A stretch of 12,767 nucleotides of DNA from Mariniphaga sp. (GCA_025363795.1 JANYLE010000290.1:1-12767), one strand, 5' to 3'. Counted from the first letter of the stretch, positions 1 through 6,573 are shown. Program-made: numbers and translations. The notes: generated by a model from the sequence alone, not told the origin.

Positions 1-115
1 TTCTTACAGAAGAATAGTTGTCAGAAAGTTTTTGATCATTAATCGAAGACCGTTGACCGCAGTTTAGAAAACTAAAGAAAATCGCTATAATTAAAGAATA
101 TCGCATGGGTTTCAT
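1..115 (-). CDS. Probable lipoprotein, N-terminal fragment (runs off the window)
   Basis: An open minus-strand frame begins at ATG 115-113 and stays open to the window edge, giving 38 codons. The N-terminus reads MKPMRYSLIIAIFF, then SFLNCGQRSS: a positive start, a hydrophobic core and a cysteine at residue 19, as in a lipoprotein signal peptide. The residue before the cysteine is Asn rather than the usual Gly/Ala/Ser, so lipidation is likely but not certain. A second ATG three codons in (106-104) is an alternative start. The rest of the protein lies outside the window, so no function can be given. It has the same strand and type as the exported proteins that follow. Confidence 0.6.
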   Translation of the reverse strand, partial: MKPMRYSLIIAIFFSFLNCGQRSSINDQKLSDNYSSVR

Positions 116-193
116 ATTACTTGTTCATATTTTCATCTCAATCCTCTGATGACATGTTTCGTAGCATTAATCGTTACAAACGACTGACAACTA

Positions 194-216
194 ACCCCTC
201 GTTACAAACGAGGGGT
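194..216. repeat. REP-like palindrome, loop TTACAAA (copy 1)
   Basis: Perfect inverted repeat ACCCCTCG / CGAGGGGT around the 7-base loop TTACAAA. A solo copy of the core TCGTTACAAACGA lies just upstream at 171-183, and the same loop recurs in the palindrome at 1755-1783. It sits 88 bp behind the stop codon of the amidohydrolase gene. No T-tract follows on either strand, so it is not a classical terminator. The same loop with a different stem suggests a dispersed REP-type element. The remainder of 116-303 shows no convincing gene. Confidence 0.65.
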
Positions 217-303
217 ATCATCAATTACTTTTTGTCAATATATTTAGCAAGTATAGGTGATATTAACTGTAGTGCTGTTCTGGTTTCTGATCTGAAGAGA
301 AAT

Positions 304-1671
304 TCATTTGACATTGGATTTTGCTTGTTCTAACATTGAATCCAGTGCTTTCCTATTATAAACTTTTCCTTGTACAATAACAGTTTCAATAGTTTTTGTA
401 TTCTCAATATTTTCTAATGGATTCTTATTCAGCAGAACAAGGTTTGCCAGTTTGCCTGCCTCAACAGAACCAAAATCAGCTTTTCTGTTCATAAATATCG
501 CAGGATTGATTGTTGCAGACCTTAATGCATCAATTACCGGCATACCTCCCTTAACCATTAGCGACAATTCATCGTGCAGAGAAAATCCCGGAAAAACATA
601 AGGATTTGGGAAATCGGTTCCTGCAATAAATTTTACTCCTTTCTCATTCATTTTGCCTATTAAGCTCTGCTCAAAAAGATACCTTACTCTTGTGTTTTTA
701 GCAAAATTATCTATTTCAGTTTTTGTAAACGGACTCATTTTTTGATTCCATATTTCAAGAACATATCCCGGAAGATAGGCGATTCTGTTATCATTTATAA
801 ATATTGAATCATTTAAATAACTCATTGCCCTATTAACTGTTAAGGTGGGGCATAACCACATACTACTCTTAGCCAGCACAGAACATATTGAATCAAACCT
901 TTTTTCAGAAAATGTACTAATAAGTGCTTCATTTGATGTGTCTGCAGATGCGCAGGCATTTAGAAACCCATATAAATGTTCCGAGCTGGCCATTCCTGCT
1001 TCAATTGCCTTGTAGATTGAAACGCTATTGGGTATATGACCGGCAAATGTGATGTTCTTTTTCTTGGCTTCCCTGGCAATAGCCATAAAACAATCTTCAG
1101 ATAAGTTACTATATACTTTGATAAAATCAACGTTTTTATCTATTTGCTTTTTTACGGCATCAACAGCTTCATCGGGTGTTGTAACGACTAAGCATCCTGC
1201 CGGAAAAGAAGGTGGATTTCCATCGATAAGATCACCAGATAGGTAAACATTTGGTGATAAGAGCCCTTCCTGTTGCGATCTTTTTGGTATTTCAACAAAG
1301 GCAGGCATATCACCCCACATCTCCCTGATTCCGGTAATGCCATTGGCAATGAGTAACGGATCCAGATCAACATGGCTCCATTTATAGTGAGCATGCATAT
1401 CCCAAAGTCCTGGGATAAGATATTTACCTTTTCCATCAATTACAATAGTTGACTCCGAACTGACAATTTCATTATCATAAATCGCACTGATACGATTATT
1501 GTCAATGGCTAATGTTTTATTTTTTAATATTTTCCCGGTATTTACATCTGCAATATTTACATTAGTAATTATACAATCATGGTTACCTGCACGACAAAAT
1601 GACATAAATGGGATTAAGAATATCAAAATCAAAAAACTTGATTTAATTACCTCAGAAGTTTTTGAATTCAT
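304..1671 (-). CDS. Exported metal-dependent amidohydrolase
   Basis: Protein of 455 aa. Residues 10-26 form a hydrophobic signal segment, so it is probably exported to the periplasm or anchored; there is no clear lipobox. Residues 30-80 and the C-terminus (about 400-440, with GSVEAGKLANLVLL) form the beta-sandwich that accompanies the TIM-barrel in the imidazolonepropionase/prolidase-like branch of amidohydrolases. Metal-site residues are all visible: GLWDMHAH (H93, H95), FIKVY (K185, the probable carboxylated lysine), GHIPNS (H212), SSEHLYG (H232) and AGTDF (D353). It should therefore be a competent binuclear-metal hydrolase of an amide, peptide or lactam bond; the substrate cannot be read from sequence. 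The gene stands alone: 135 bp separate its start from the next gene upstream on the same strand. The start at 1671 places the signal peptide correctly. Confidence 0.85.
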   Translation of the reverse strand: MNSKTSEVIKSSFLILIFLIPFMSFCRAGNHDCIITNVNIADVNTGKILKNKTLAIDNNRISAIYDNEIVSSESTIVIDGKGKYLIPGLWDMHAHYKWSHVDLDPLLIANGITGIREMWGDMPAFVEIPKRSQQEGLLSPNVYLSGDLIDGNPPSFPAGCLVVTTPDEAVDAVKKQIDKNVDFIKVYSNLSEDCFMAIAREAKKKNITFAGHIPNSVSIYKAIEAGMASSEHLYGFLNACASADTSNEALISTFSEKRFDSICSVLAKSSMWLCPTLTVNRAMSYLNDSIFINDNRIAYLPGYVLEIWNQKMSPFTKTEIDNFAKNTRVRYLFEQSLIGKMNEKGVKFIAGTDFPNPYVFPGFSLHDELSLMVKGGMPVIDALRSATINPAIFMNRKADFGSVEAGKLANLVLLNKNPLENIENTKTIETVIVQGKVYNRKALDSMLEQAKSNVK

Positions 1672-1712
1672 GGTATGGGTTTTTTAGATTATAAAAATGT
1701 TTGAAATAAATA

Positions 1713-1726
1713 TTTGAATATTCAAA
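1713..1726. promoter_or_regulatory. 14-bp perfect palindrome upstream of the amidohydrolase gene
   Basis: TTTGAATATTCAAA reads the same on both strands and lies 42-55 bp before the amidohydrolase start codon. A further half site, TTTGAA, lies at 1700-1705. It could be an operator for a dimeric regulator overlapping the promoter region. AT-rich palindromes also arise by chance, so this is only a candidate. Confidence 0.25.
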
Positions 1727-1754
1727 CGCATTACAGCTGGCGTTGGATGCCAAG

Positions 1755-1783
1755 GCTCCCGCTCGTTACAAACGAGCGGGAGC
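1755..1783. repeat. REP-like palindrome, loop TTACAAA (copy 2)
   Basis: Perfect 11-bp stem GCTCCCGCTCG / CGAGCGGGAGC around the loop TTACAAA (1766-1772). The core CTCGTTACAAACGAG is identical to that of the palindrome at 194-216, while the outer stem differs by compensating changes. It lies 23 bp behind the stop codon of the PH-like membrane protein gene. The stem is strong enough to stabilise a 3' end, but no U-tract follows. The pattern fits a family of dispersed REP-like hairpins; no REP-associated transposase lies in the window. Confidence 0.75.
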
Positions 1784-1806
1784 TGATAGTCTGCTGCTTG
1801 CCTATC

Positions 1807-2706
1807 TTATTTTCTTGTTTTTTCAACTAACCATTTATACAACGCTACTGTCTTTTTGTTATCCTTAAAGTTTATAAATAGCTCCTCACTATCCGACAAT
1901 TTCAAATGCAAGTAGGGAGCGGATCCACGGTTAACAAATAGTTTTGCATGATCTATTCCGGCGAGCCTGAAGTTCCCTTTGCAAACCTTTCCAAAGGCGT
2001 ATCCGTTGTTTTTAAACTCAATATTGGGAATCGAAGACAAGGTATCAAGTTGACTAATCTCATTATATTTTATTGTAATGCCATACATACTCTTTATTTG
2101 AAAGCTGTCAGCATTTGATTTGATTTTTATCTCCTGGTTACCATATAAGATCAAAAATGTTGGTATTAATAGGGCTATAAATCCACCCAAAATAAATGTG
2201 TTGATTTTATTCTTTGGCTTTTGCGATGTTGCATCATTTGAAACAAGTGAACTATCGTGACTAATAAGCCCTGTTATATAAGCTGAAATTTCATCCGGTC
2301 TGTCTGTTCCAATCCGTATGACTGAGTTTTTATCCTTGAATGAAAGTTCTATTGCCTTTAATCCGGATACATTATACAACCAGCCATTGGGCATCATTTT
2401 CACCCCAATCCCATAAAATATAGCGTTTTTAACCGCCTTGCAACTTTTTATATTATCAATCCGGTATTTTCTCCCAAATAAGCCAATCCCAAGTTTAAAT
2501 GAAACATAGGTATCATCAATGAAGATCGTTAATTGATAGAAACAAAGTAAAGAAACGAACATTATTACAGAAAGCAGACTGAAAAGAATCAATAATGACG
2601 ATTCCTTTAATCCTTCTGTGAACAGCTTATACGTGAAAAACCCCAATAATGGCAAAAAGATTATCACGATGATTGTACCAAATTGAGTATACTTTTTTGA
2701 ATTCAT
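1807..2706 (-). CDS. Membrane protein with two PH-like soluble parts
   Basis: Protein of 299 aa. Two hydrophobic helices lie at about 12-29 and 37-58, and a third at 168-188. Residues 60-150 (with KMMPNGWLYNVSG and RIGTDRPDEI) look like the bacterial PH-like fold seen in small Bacteroidetes membrane proteins, where a GWLYNVSG-type strand and an R-I-G-T-D strand occur. Residues 192-296 form a second beta-rich block ending in an amphipathic helix (KTVALYKWLVEKT), again resembling a PH-like domain. Its role is unknown; such domains usually bind protein or lipid at the membrane. It is a single gene with 135 bp to the downstream amidohydrolase gene, so an operon is possible but not shown. Confidence 0.65.
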   Translation of the reverse strand: MNSKKYTQFGTIIVIIFLPLLGFFTYKLFTEGLKESSLLILFSLLSVIMFVSLLCFYQLTIFIDDTYVSFKLGIGLFGRKYRIDNIKSCKAVKNAIFYGIGVKMMPNGWLYNVSGLKAIELSFKDKNSVIRIGTDRPDEISAYITGLISHDSSLVSNDATSQKPKNKINTFILGGFIALLIPTFLILYGNQEIKIKSNADSFQIKSMYGITIKYNEISQLDTLSSIPNIEFKNNGYAFGKVCKGNFRLAGIDHAKLFVNRGSAPYLHLKLSDSEELFINFKDNKKTVALYKWLVEKTRK

Positions 2707-2821
2707 AATTAGATCTGTTAATGGTTATGCAAATTTTCTTATTGTTATAGTTATCGTTTCGTACGCACTAATTTTATCTCTGAGCCTTCCCGTGAAGTGC
2801 TGTATTCCAAATCGCAATTTC

Positions 2822-2873
2822 CTGTCAACGAAGCACCGAAACCCTGGGTGCGGGTAGCTTGCTGTTATGGGGC
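2822..2873 (-). repeat. attC-like repeat arm behind the small lipoprotein gene
   Basis: Read on the minus strand, the stop codon of the lipoprotein gene is followed directly by GCCCCATAAC, then GCTACCCGCA, and then by GTGCTTCGTTGACAG (2836-2822). The first two blocks recur in inverted orientation on the other side of the gene (3356-3383), and the third recurs in direct orientation at 3441-3455 with one mismatch. This is the order expected of the 5' part (R'' and centre) of an integron cassette recombination site. The matching R' end is not recognisable further on, so the site is partial or decayed. Confidence 0.45.
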
Positions 2874-2874
2874 G

Positions 2875-3336
2875 TTATTTTTGGTTTACCTTTCTATTAG
2901 TTTCAATCCAATCCAAATAATACTTTCTACTGTATGTTCCTGGAGATGCATGATCCCCATATTCAAAGTCGAAATTAACATATTTTAGATCGTTCAACTC
3001 AGTCAACGTAAATGTAGTTGAAATCATATATTGGTCAGCTCCGCAAGTACCCATCTGTTGCGTCAAATAGTCGCTATTTTTAATCTTAACGAAAATGGTG
3101 TCGTACGAAATTTTAACAAATTCAAGATATACTTTGTCCAAATATTTATCATTGATACCCTTTATTAACTTTGAATAAGTCAATGTGTCTGCGTTAACAT
3201 TTTGTAGTCTCAAAATGCTGTCACAATCGAAATCCCACATTGGATTTTGTCCAATAATTTTTGACCTATTTTGGTTATTACAAGCAATCAAAAAAATCAT
3301 GATAACTAAAATTAAAATTTCTTTTGATCTTGTCAT
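2875..3336 (-). CDS. Small lipoprotein of unknown function (cassette-like gene)
   Basis: Protein of 153 aa. The N-terminus MTRSKEILILVIMIFLIACNNQ is a clear lipoprotein signal with lipobox L-I-A-C, cysteine at residue 19. The mature part is mixed alpha/beta with no motif I recognise; it contains MWDFDCDSILRL and a C-terminal stretch KYVNFDFEYGDHASPGTYSRKY. Start ATG 3336-3334 gives the correct signal peptide. The gene lies tightly between two inverted arms (GCCCCATAA...GCTACMCGCA), and its TAA stop abuts one of them (TAACGCCCCATAAC). That layout is typical of a promoterless gene cassette. Function unknown; it is probably attached to a membrane facing the periplasm. Confidence 0.75.
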   Translation of the reverse strand: MTRSKEILILVIMIFLIACNNQNRSKIIGQNPMWDFDCDSILRLQNVNADTLTYSKLIKGINDKYLDKVYLEFVKISYDTIFVKIKNSDYLTQQMGTCGADQYMISTTFTLTELNDLKYVNFDFEYGDHASPGTYSRKYYLDWIETNRKVNQK

Positions 3337-3355
3337 AACTCTGTCTGTTTATCAT

Positions 3356-3455
3356 GCCCCATAATGTTCCGCCGCTACACGCAGGCGGGATTTTAACGGC
3401 ACCCTATCTGCAAAAGTCTGTTTTTAAATTTATTACTTTTCTGTCAGCGAAGCAC
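3356..3455 (-). repeat. attC-like repeat before the small lipoprotein gene
   Basis: On the minus strand this stretch runs GTGCTTCGCTGACAG (3455-3441), then a spacer of about 57 bases, then TGCGTGTAGC and finally ATTATGGGGC (3365-3356), 19 bp before the lipoprotein start codon. The first block matches 2836-2822 at 14 of 15 bases. The last two are inverted matches to the arm behind the gene. A small hairpin CCGCC / GGCGG (3369-3373 / 3384-3388) lies inside. This is the order of the centre and R' end of an attC-like site; an R'' end is not recognisable. Confidence 0.45.
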
Positions 3456-3637
3456 GAAGCATTGCTTTCATTCATATTGTTTGCGCAAAAGTGGGTAGGA
3501 GACGATAAGTGAAAATTGTTCTATCCCAAAATTTTATGATATTGTGATATGATAACTTCTTCTTACAGTGTTCACTATTGGGAAGAACTACTCTAATGTC
3601 CCATTATTCTTGTTATTAAGTCCAGATTATTATCAAA
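3456..3637. other. Non-coding stretch between the attC-like repeat and the DUF4468 gene
   Basis: No gene is supported in the 301 bp between the lipoprotein start (3336) and the DUF4468 stop (3638). Beyond the attC-like repeat it holds only a short palindrome TTTGCGCAAA at 3480-3489 and AT-rich sequence. I see no clear terminator for the DUF4468 gene. Confidence 0.5.
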
Positions 3638-4171
3638 TTACCAATCAGCCGATTTTGATTTTTTTGACATTTTCAATTTCAAATCCTCAATCAACAGTTT
3701 TGCTTTTACTTCAGTACCTTTCTTTATAGATAAAAACATTTCATTCATTTTTTTTGAATTATAACCAGGAACGGTTTTTTGGGTTTCGTTTGCATCGGTT
3801 AATAATCCAAAATCAATACTTCCTTCATTAGCATTAACAATAAAGTTGGTCATCTCATATTTATATTTCCCATCTTTAACCCAAAGGCTCATTTGAAAGC
3901 TCACATCAGTTGAATATTTTCTTTCACCTAGATACCTAAACACATAATCAACAACCATTATGCCTTTTCCTACTAATTCTCCATTTTCTTTATCTGAAAT
4001 TTGTAAAACATCTTTTGAACTTTTAAAATTTTCATTAAACCATTCACGTCCTCGAATAAAAAGTTCATTTTTAACCACTCCTGAATCATCTATTGCTTCA
4101 GATAAAGACATCGGTTTTTGTGAGATCGCATAAAAAGGAAATGCTAAAAGAAATATAAATAATAGTTTCAT
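3638..4171 (-). CDS. Secreted DUF4468-domain protein
   Basis: Protein of 177 aa. Residues 1-17 (MKLLFIFLLAFPFYAIS, then QKP) are a typical Sec signal peptide ending at A/S-Q. The body carries the pattern of the DUF4468 (TBP-like fold) family: ELFIRGREWFNENFKSSKDV, then DKENGELVGKG, then a strand pair with WVKDGKYKYEMTNF. The C-terminus is lysine-rich. Proteins of this family are common in Bacteroidetes as small exported proteins of unknown role. It is transcribed on the same strand as its neighbours, with 94 bp to the upstream gene's stop. The start ATG at 4171 fits the signal peptide. Confidence 0.8.
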   Translation of the reverse strand: MKLLFIFLLAFPFYAISQKPMSLSEAIDDSGVVKNELFIRGREWFNENFKSSKDVLQISDKENGELVGKGIMVVDYVFRYLGERKYSTDVSFQMSLWVKDGKYKYEMTNFIVNANEGSIDFGLLTDANETQKTVPGYNSKKMNEMFLSIKKGTEVKAKLLIEDLKLKMSKKSKSADW

Positions 4172-4265
4172 AATTGATAAATTATAGATTAAGAACTCAT
4201 TTCAATTGTTTGTTTTTCATTATGCATGCATTTTTGATCATCCTTTTAAAATATAGCAACATTTT

Positions 4266-4610
4266 TTATTTAATGACATTCATTATAGGTACTGAAATTG
4301 GAATTTCGAATTCAATTCTATTTGTAACGCTATTTATGTCAGAAATTTTACTTGAAAAACCTGCAGAGATTACCGATAAAACACTTATTCCAGCTTTATT
4401 TTCTGAATTTTCAATTACACTTACAGCCACACTGATTTTCACTTTTTGAATGTGCCTAAATTGTCCGTCATAACCTGTTTGGAGGTTTTCTCCAGAATGA
4501 CGACCTTCGGGATTTATATATGCTCCTGTATCTTTAATTAGCTCCTGCGCATTTACTACTCCATTAGTAATTTGAACTAAAGTTTCTGTGATAAATTCTT
4601 TTAAATCCAT
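4266..4610 (-). CDS. Conserved-looking hypothetical protein, cytosolic
   Basis: Protein of 114 aa without a signal peptide or membrane segment. It begins with an amphipathic helix (MDLKEFITETLVQITNGVVNAQ), followed by a polar linker containing TGAYINPEGRHSG. The C-terminal half is made of beta strands ending in RIEFEIPISVPI. I do not recognise a named family. The helix plus beta-sheet shape, with a closing strand of alternating hydrophobics before a proline, suggests a small folded domain rather than a chance frame. An overlapping plus-strand frame is less protein-like and is taken as a shadow. It could form a unit with the DUF4468 gene 94 bp downstream, but nothing shows a shared job. Confidence 0.6.
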   Translation of the reverse strand: MDLKEFITETLVQITNGVVNAQELIKDTGAYINPEGRHSGENLQTGYDGQFRHIQKVKISVAVSVIENSENKAGISVLSVISAGFSSKISDINSVTNRIEFEIPISVPIMNVIK

Positions 4611-4696
4611 AGTTTTAAATATTTGTTCTAAAGTCCGATAATTGCCACTTGTTTATATATTCACCTCAATTCTGCAAAATGTGCATAATATTCTTG

Positions 4697-4731
4697 TAAA
4701 TATAAGATTCCTATGTTTACTAATTGTCAAA
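4697..4731 (-). promoter_or_regulatory. Possible Bacteroidetes-type promoter for the 114-aa hypothetical gene
   Basis: On the minus strand TTTG (4731-4728) is followed after 23 bp by TATATTTA (4704-4697), close to the Bacteroidetes consensus TTTG/TAnnTTTG but with the last base off and the spacer at its upper limit. It lies about 90 bp before the start codon. In AT-rich DNA such matches occur by chance. Confidence 0.3.
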
Positions 4732-4779
4732 TCTCCCATCTACTTTCTGTAAATTATGTTCCTTAATCCAATCACAATC

Positions 4780-4815
4780 AAAAAAACCCGGCCGGGCATT
4801 TAAATCCCGACCGGG
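4780..4815 (-). terminator. Rho-independent terminator of the carboxypeptidase-regulatory-like gene
   Basis: On the minus strand CCCGGTCGGG (4815-4806) pairs with CCCGGCCGGG (4796-4787) over all ten bases with one G-U pair. The 9-base loop is ATTTAAATG, and a run of seven T follows directly (4786-4780). It lies 22 bp behind the stop codon at 4838. This is a strong, textbook hairpin. Confidence 0.92.
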
Positions 4816-4837
4816 CGACTGATATTTTGCAACCTTA

Positions 4838-5743
4838 TCATTCCATAGTTACCATAATCACCTTTAGCTTGGTCAGTTCGCCGGCATTCACAACAACTGT
4901 AATGGTTTGTTCGGCAAGTCCTGCCTTTTTAAATGTGAACGCGTAAGCTCCTGCTGCGAGCGATTTAAGGTTAAAACCACCTTTCTTCGATGTTTTTTTG
5001 GTCAGCACCACCACGCCATTTAACGTTGCTGTAAAGATAACTCCGGGCATTGGCTGGCCATTTACATCCACAGTTTGCCCTTTCACCGAAAGCGATACCC
5101 TGCCCCTGACGGTCGTTTTTTGTGCTGTTTTAAATCCAAGGTAGAAGACAGGTTCCTTGAGCCTCACAACTTCAACAGCGGCAGCCATATTGTCCACAAC
5201 CTGATCGCCTTCGATTAACAACCGTACAAGTTTTTCAGTCGCCTGCTTTTTAATCGTTCCTGCCAGATCGGGCGAAACTAAAACTTCGTTATAGTCAGCG
5301 ATTGCACCTGAGAAGGTCGCTTGTGAGTCCGTTGAAATGTTATAATTTTCAAGTTGTGAAACGATGGGTTCGGCGCAGTTATAAATTAGCTGTGCATAAT
5401 CCTTTAATGAATCATCCGAAAACCGTTTAAAATCTGTTTCGGTGAAATTTACCTGGCCCAATAATACCGGATTCTGGGTTAATTTCGCAAATGACGTCAG
5501 TTTACGCGCATTATCTGCGCTGAGTTTAATCAATAAATTCTTCGCCTGAAGTTTGTACTTTGAAATACCTTTGATATCGGTTTTTTGCTCTTCGGCTGCC
5601 TCCTGTATTGCCTTTACAATGGCTTTCAGTTTGACCAAATTCGTAGCATATTCGGGTAGGTTTACAATGATTGCTAAATTTCCATCACTAAAACCAATAA
5701 TTCTGCGATACCTGCGATCGCGCGCTTCCTGAGTGGTGTTCAT
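4838..5743 (-). CDS. Helical protein with C-terminal carboxypeptidase-regulatory-like domain
   Basis: I choose ATG 5743-5741 (301 aa, MNTTQEARDRR...) over the upstream ATG at 5785 (315 aa), because the extra 14 residues are unlike the rest and the A-rich leader fits the inner start. Residues 1-205 are mostly helical, with the segment FSDDSLKDYAQLIYNCAEPI and later helices. Residues about 213-300 form a beta-sandwich with GQPMPGVIFTATLNG and SKKGGFNLKSLAAGAYAFTF, the pattern of carboxypeptidase-regulatory-like (transthyretin-type) domains. Those domains are usually extracellular, yet no signal peptide is visible here. Related two-part proteins are common in Bacteroidetes, function unknown. The gene is monocistronic: a strong terminator follows, and more than 350 bp of non-coding DNA precede it. 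Confidence 0.75.
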   Translation of the reverse strand: MNTTQEARDRRYRRIIGFSDGNLAIIVNLPEYATNLVKLKAIVKAIQEAAEEQKTDIKGISKYKLQAKNLLIKLSADNARKLTSFAKLTQNPVLLGQVNFTETDFKRFSDDSLKDYAQLIYNCAEPIVSQLENYNISTDSQATFSGAIADYNEVLVSPDLAGTIKKQATEKLVRLLIEGDQVVDNMAAAVEVVRLKEPVFYLGFKTAQKTTVRGRVSLSVKGQTVDVNGQPMPGVIFTATLNGVVVLTKKTSKKGGFNLKSLAAGAYAFTFKKAGLAEQTITVVVNAGELTKLKVIMVTME

Positions 5744-5809
5744 TTTTTTTAGTATTAGTCGGTTTAAAGTGTAAAATCGACGCAAGTTAAATTATCTAAA
5801 TATCAAAAA

Positions 5810-5817
5810 CAAATTTA
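5810..5817 (-). promoter_or_regulatory. Possible -7 element for the carboxypeptidase-regulatory-like gene
   Basis: TAAATTTG on the minus strand is a full match to the Bacteroidetes -7 consensus TAnnTTTG and would give a leader of about 60 bases. No TTTG is present at the usual distance upstream, so the call rests on one box in AT-rich DNA. Confidence 0.3.
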
Positions 5818-6099
5818 TTGGCATTATTATGAATATTTATAAGAATAAATTTGAATTTCTTGAAGTGACGGTCAACTAACCGTAAATCAAACGCTACTGG
5901 CATTGATGTTCTTTTATTGTTTTTGAAGTTAGCGCACGCTATATCCGGTATAAGAGTGATAATATATTTTAATGTCCCATGAATACAGATGAAAGAGAAA
6001 TCACCATCTTTTTGCTTATTGGGTTTAGTAATTTCGATACGTTATTATTATCCCGAATAAACCTGGTTTTAATAGGATTTTCTGAATGTCAGTAAATAC
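5818..6099. other. Non-coding stretch between the regulatory-like gene and the 21-bp array
   Basis: AT-rich DNA without a convincing gene or RNA. A plus-strand frame of 38 codons (5979-6095) is the only start-to-stop frame I noticed; its length and composition do not distinguish it from chance. The last 21 bases (6079-6099) bear faint likeness to the neighbouring repeat unit and may be a decayed copy. Confidence 0.5.
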
Positions 6100-6561
6100 C
6101 TAACACATTCCTATGAATATTTAACAGATAGTATTGCTTGCTTCACACATTGCAATGATCGCTCAACAGATACCAATGTTTGATTAACAGATAGAAATGT
6201 TTGCTTAATACATTGTAATGTTTGCTTCACAGATCGCATTGACCACATAACAGATAGTATTGCTTGCTTCACACATTGCAATGATCGCTCAACAGATAGC
6301 AATGTTTACTTCACAGATAGAAATGTTTGAATAACAGATAGCAATGTTTGTTTCACAGATACTAATGTTTGATTAACAGATAACAATGTTTGCTTCACAC
6401 ATTGCAATGATCGCTCAACAGATACCAATGTTTGATTAACAGATAGCATTGTTTGCCTCACAGATACCAATGTTTGCTTCACACATTCAATTGATCGCTT
6501 AACAGATAGCAATGATTGCCTGACACATACAACTGAACACTTCACAGATTGAATTGAATGC
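6100..6561. repeat. Tandem array: 22 units of 21 bp with 126-bp higher-order period
   Basis: From 6121 to 6561 the plus strand divides exactly into 21 units of 21 bp without one inserted or lost base; a more divergent unit precedes at 6100-6120. The consensus unit is TTMACAGATA, one variable base (mostly G or C), then CAATGTTTGC. Bases 4, 6, 8, 9, 13, 15 and 16 are invariant in the 21 units. Units 2, 8 and 14 (6142, 6268, 6394) are identical (TTCACACATTGC-AATGATCGC) and each is followed by a unit starting TCAACAGATA. The array therefore grew in blocks of six units (126 bp). On the minus strand one frame is open over the whole array except for TAA at 6305-6303, reading heptads of the type S/C-V-K/N/E-Q/R-T/S-L-x. 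No ATG start precedes it, so translation is doubtful. It lies between the alaS terminator and a gene on the same strand. Confidence 0.9.
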
Positions 6562-6573
6562 GCTTCAGAAATG

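Noticed and set aside
194..216. Rho-independent terminator behind the amidohydrolase gene
   Set aside because: The stem is good but no T-run follows on either strand, and the same loop recurs elsewhere, so a REP-like element is the better call.
121..333. Plus-strand frame of 70 codons behind the first lipoprotein gene
   Set aside because: It crosses the REP-like palindrome and the end of the amidohydrolase gene, has no protein-like pattern, and opposes the direction of all neighbouring genes.
4174..4449. Plus-strand frame of 91 codons with hydrophobic stretches
   Set aside because: It overlaps the 114-aa minus-strand gene, which has better structure and the strand of its neighbours; the hydrophobic run comes from AT-rich sequence.
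5979..6095. Plus-strand frame of 38 codons starting MNTDEREITIF
   Set aside because: Too short to tell from chance, with no promoter or terminator and no recognised family.
6100..6561. CRISPR array
   Set aside because: The 21-bp units are contiguous with no unique spacers between them, and no cas gene lies near.
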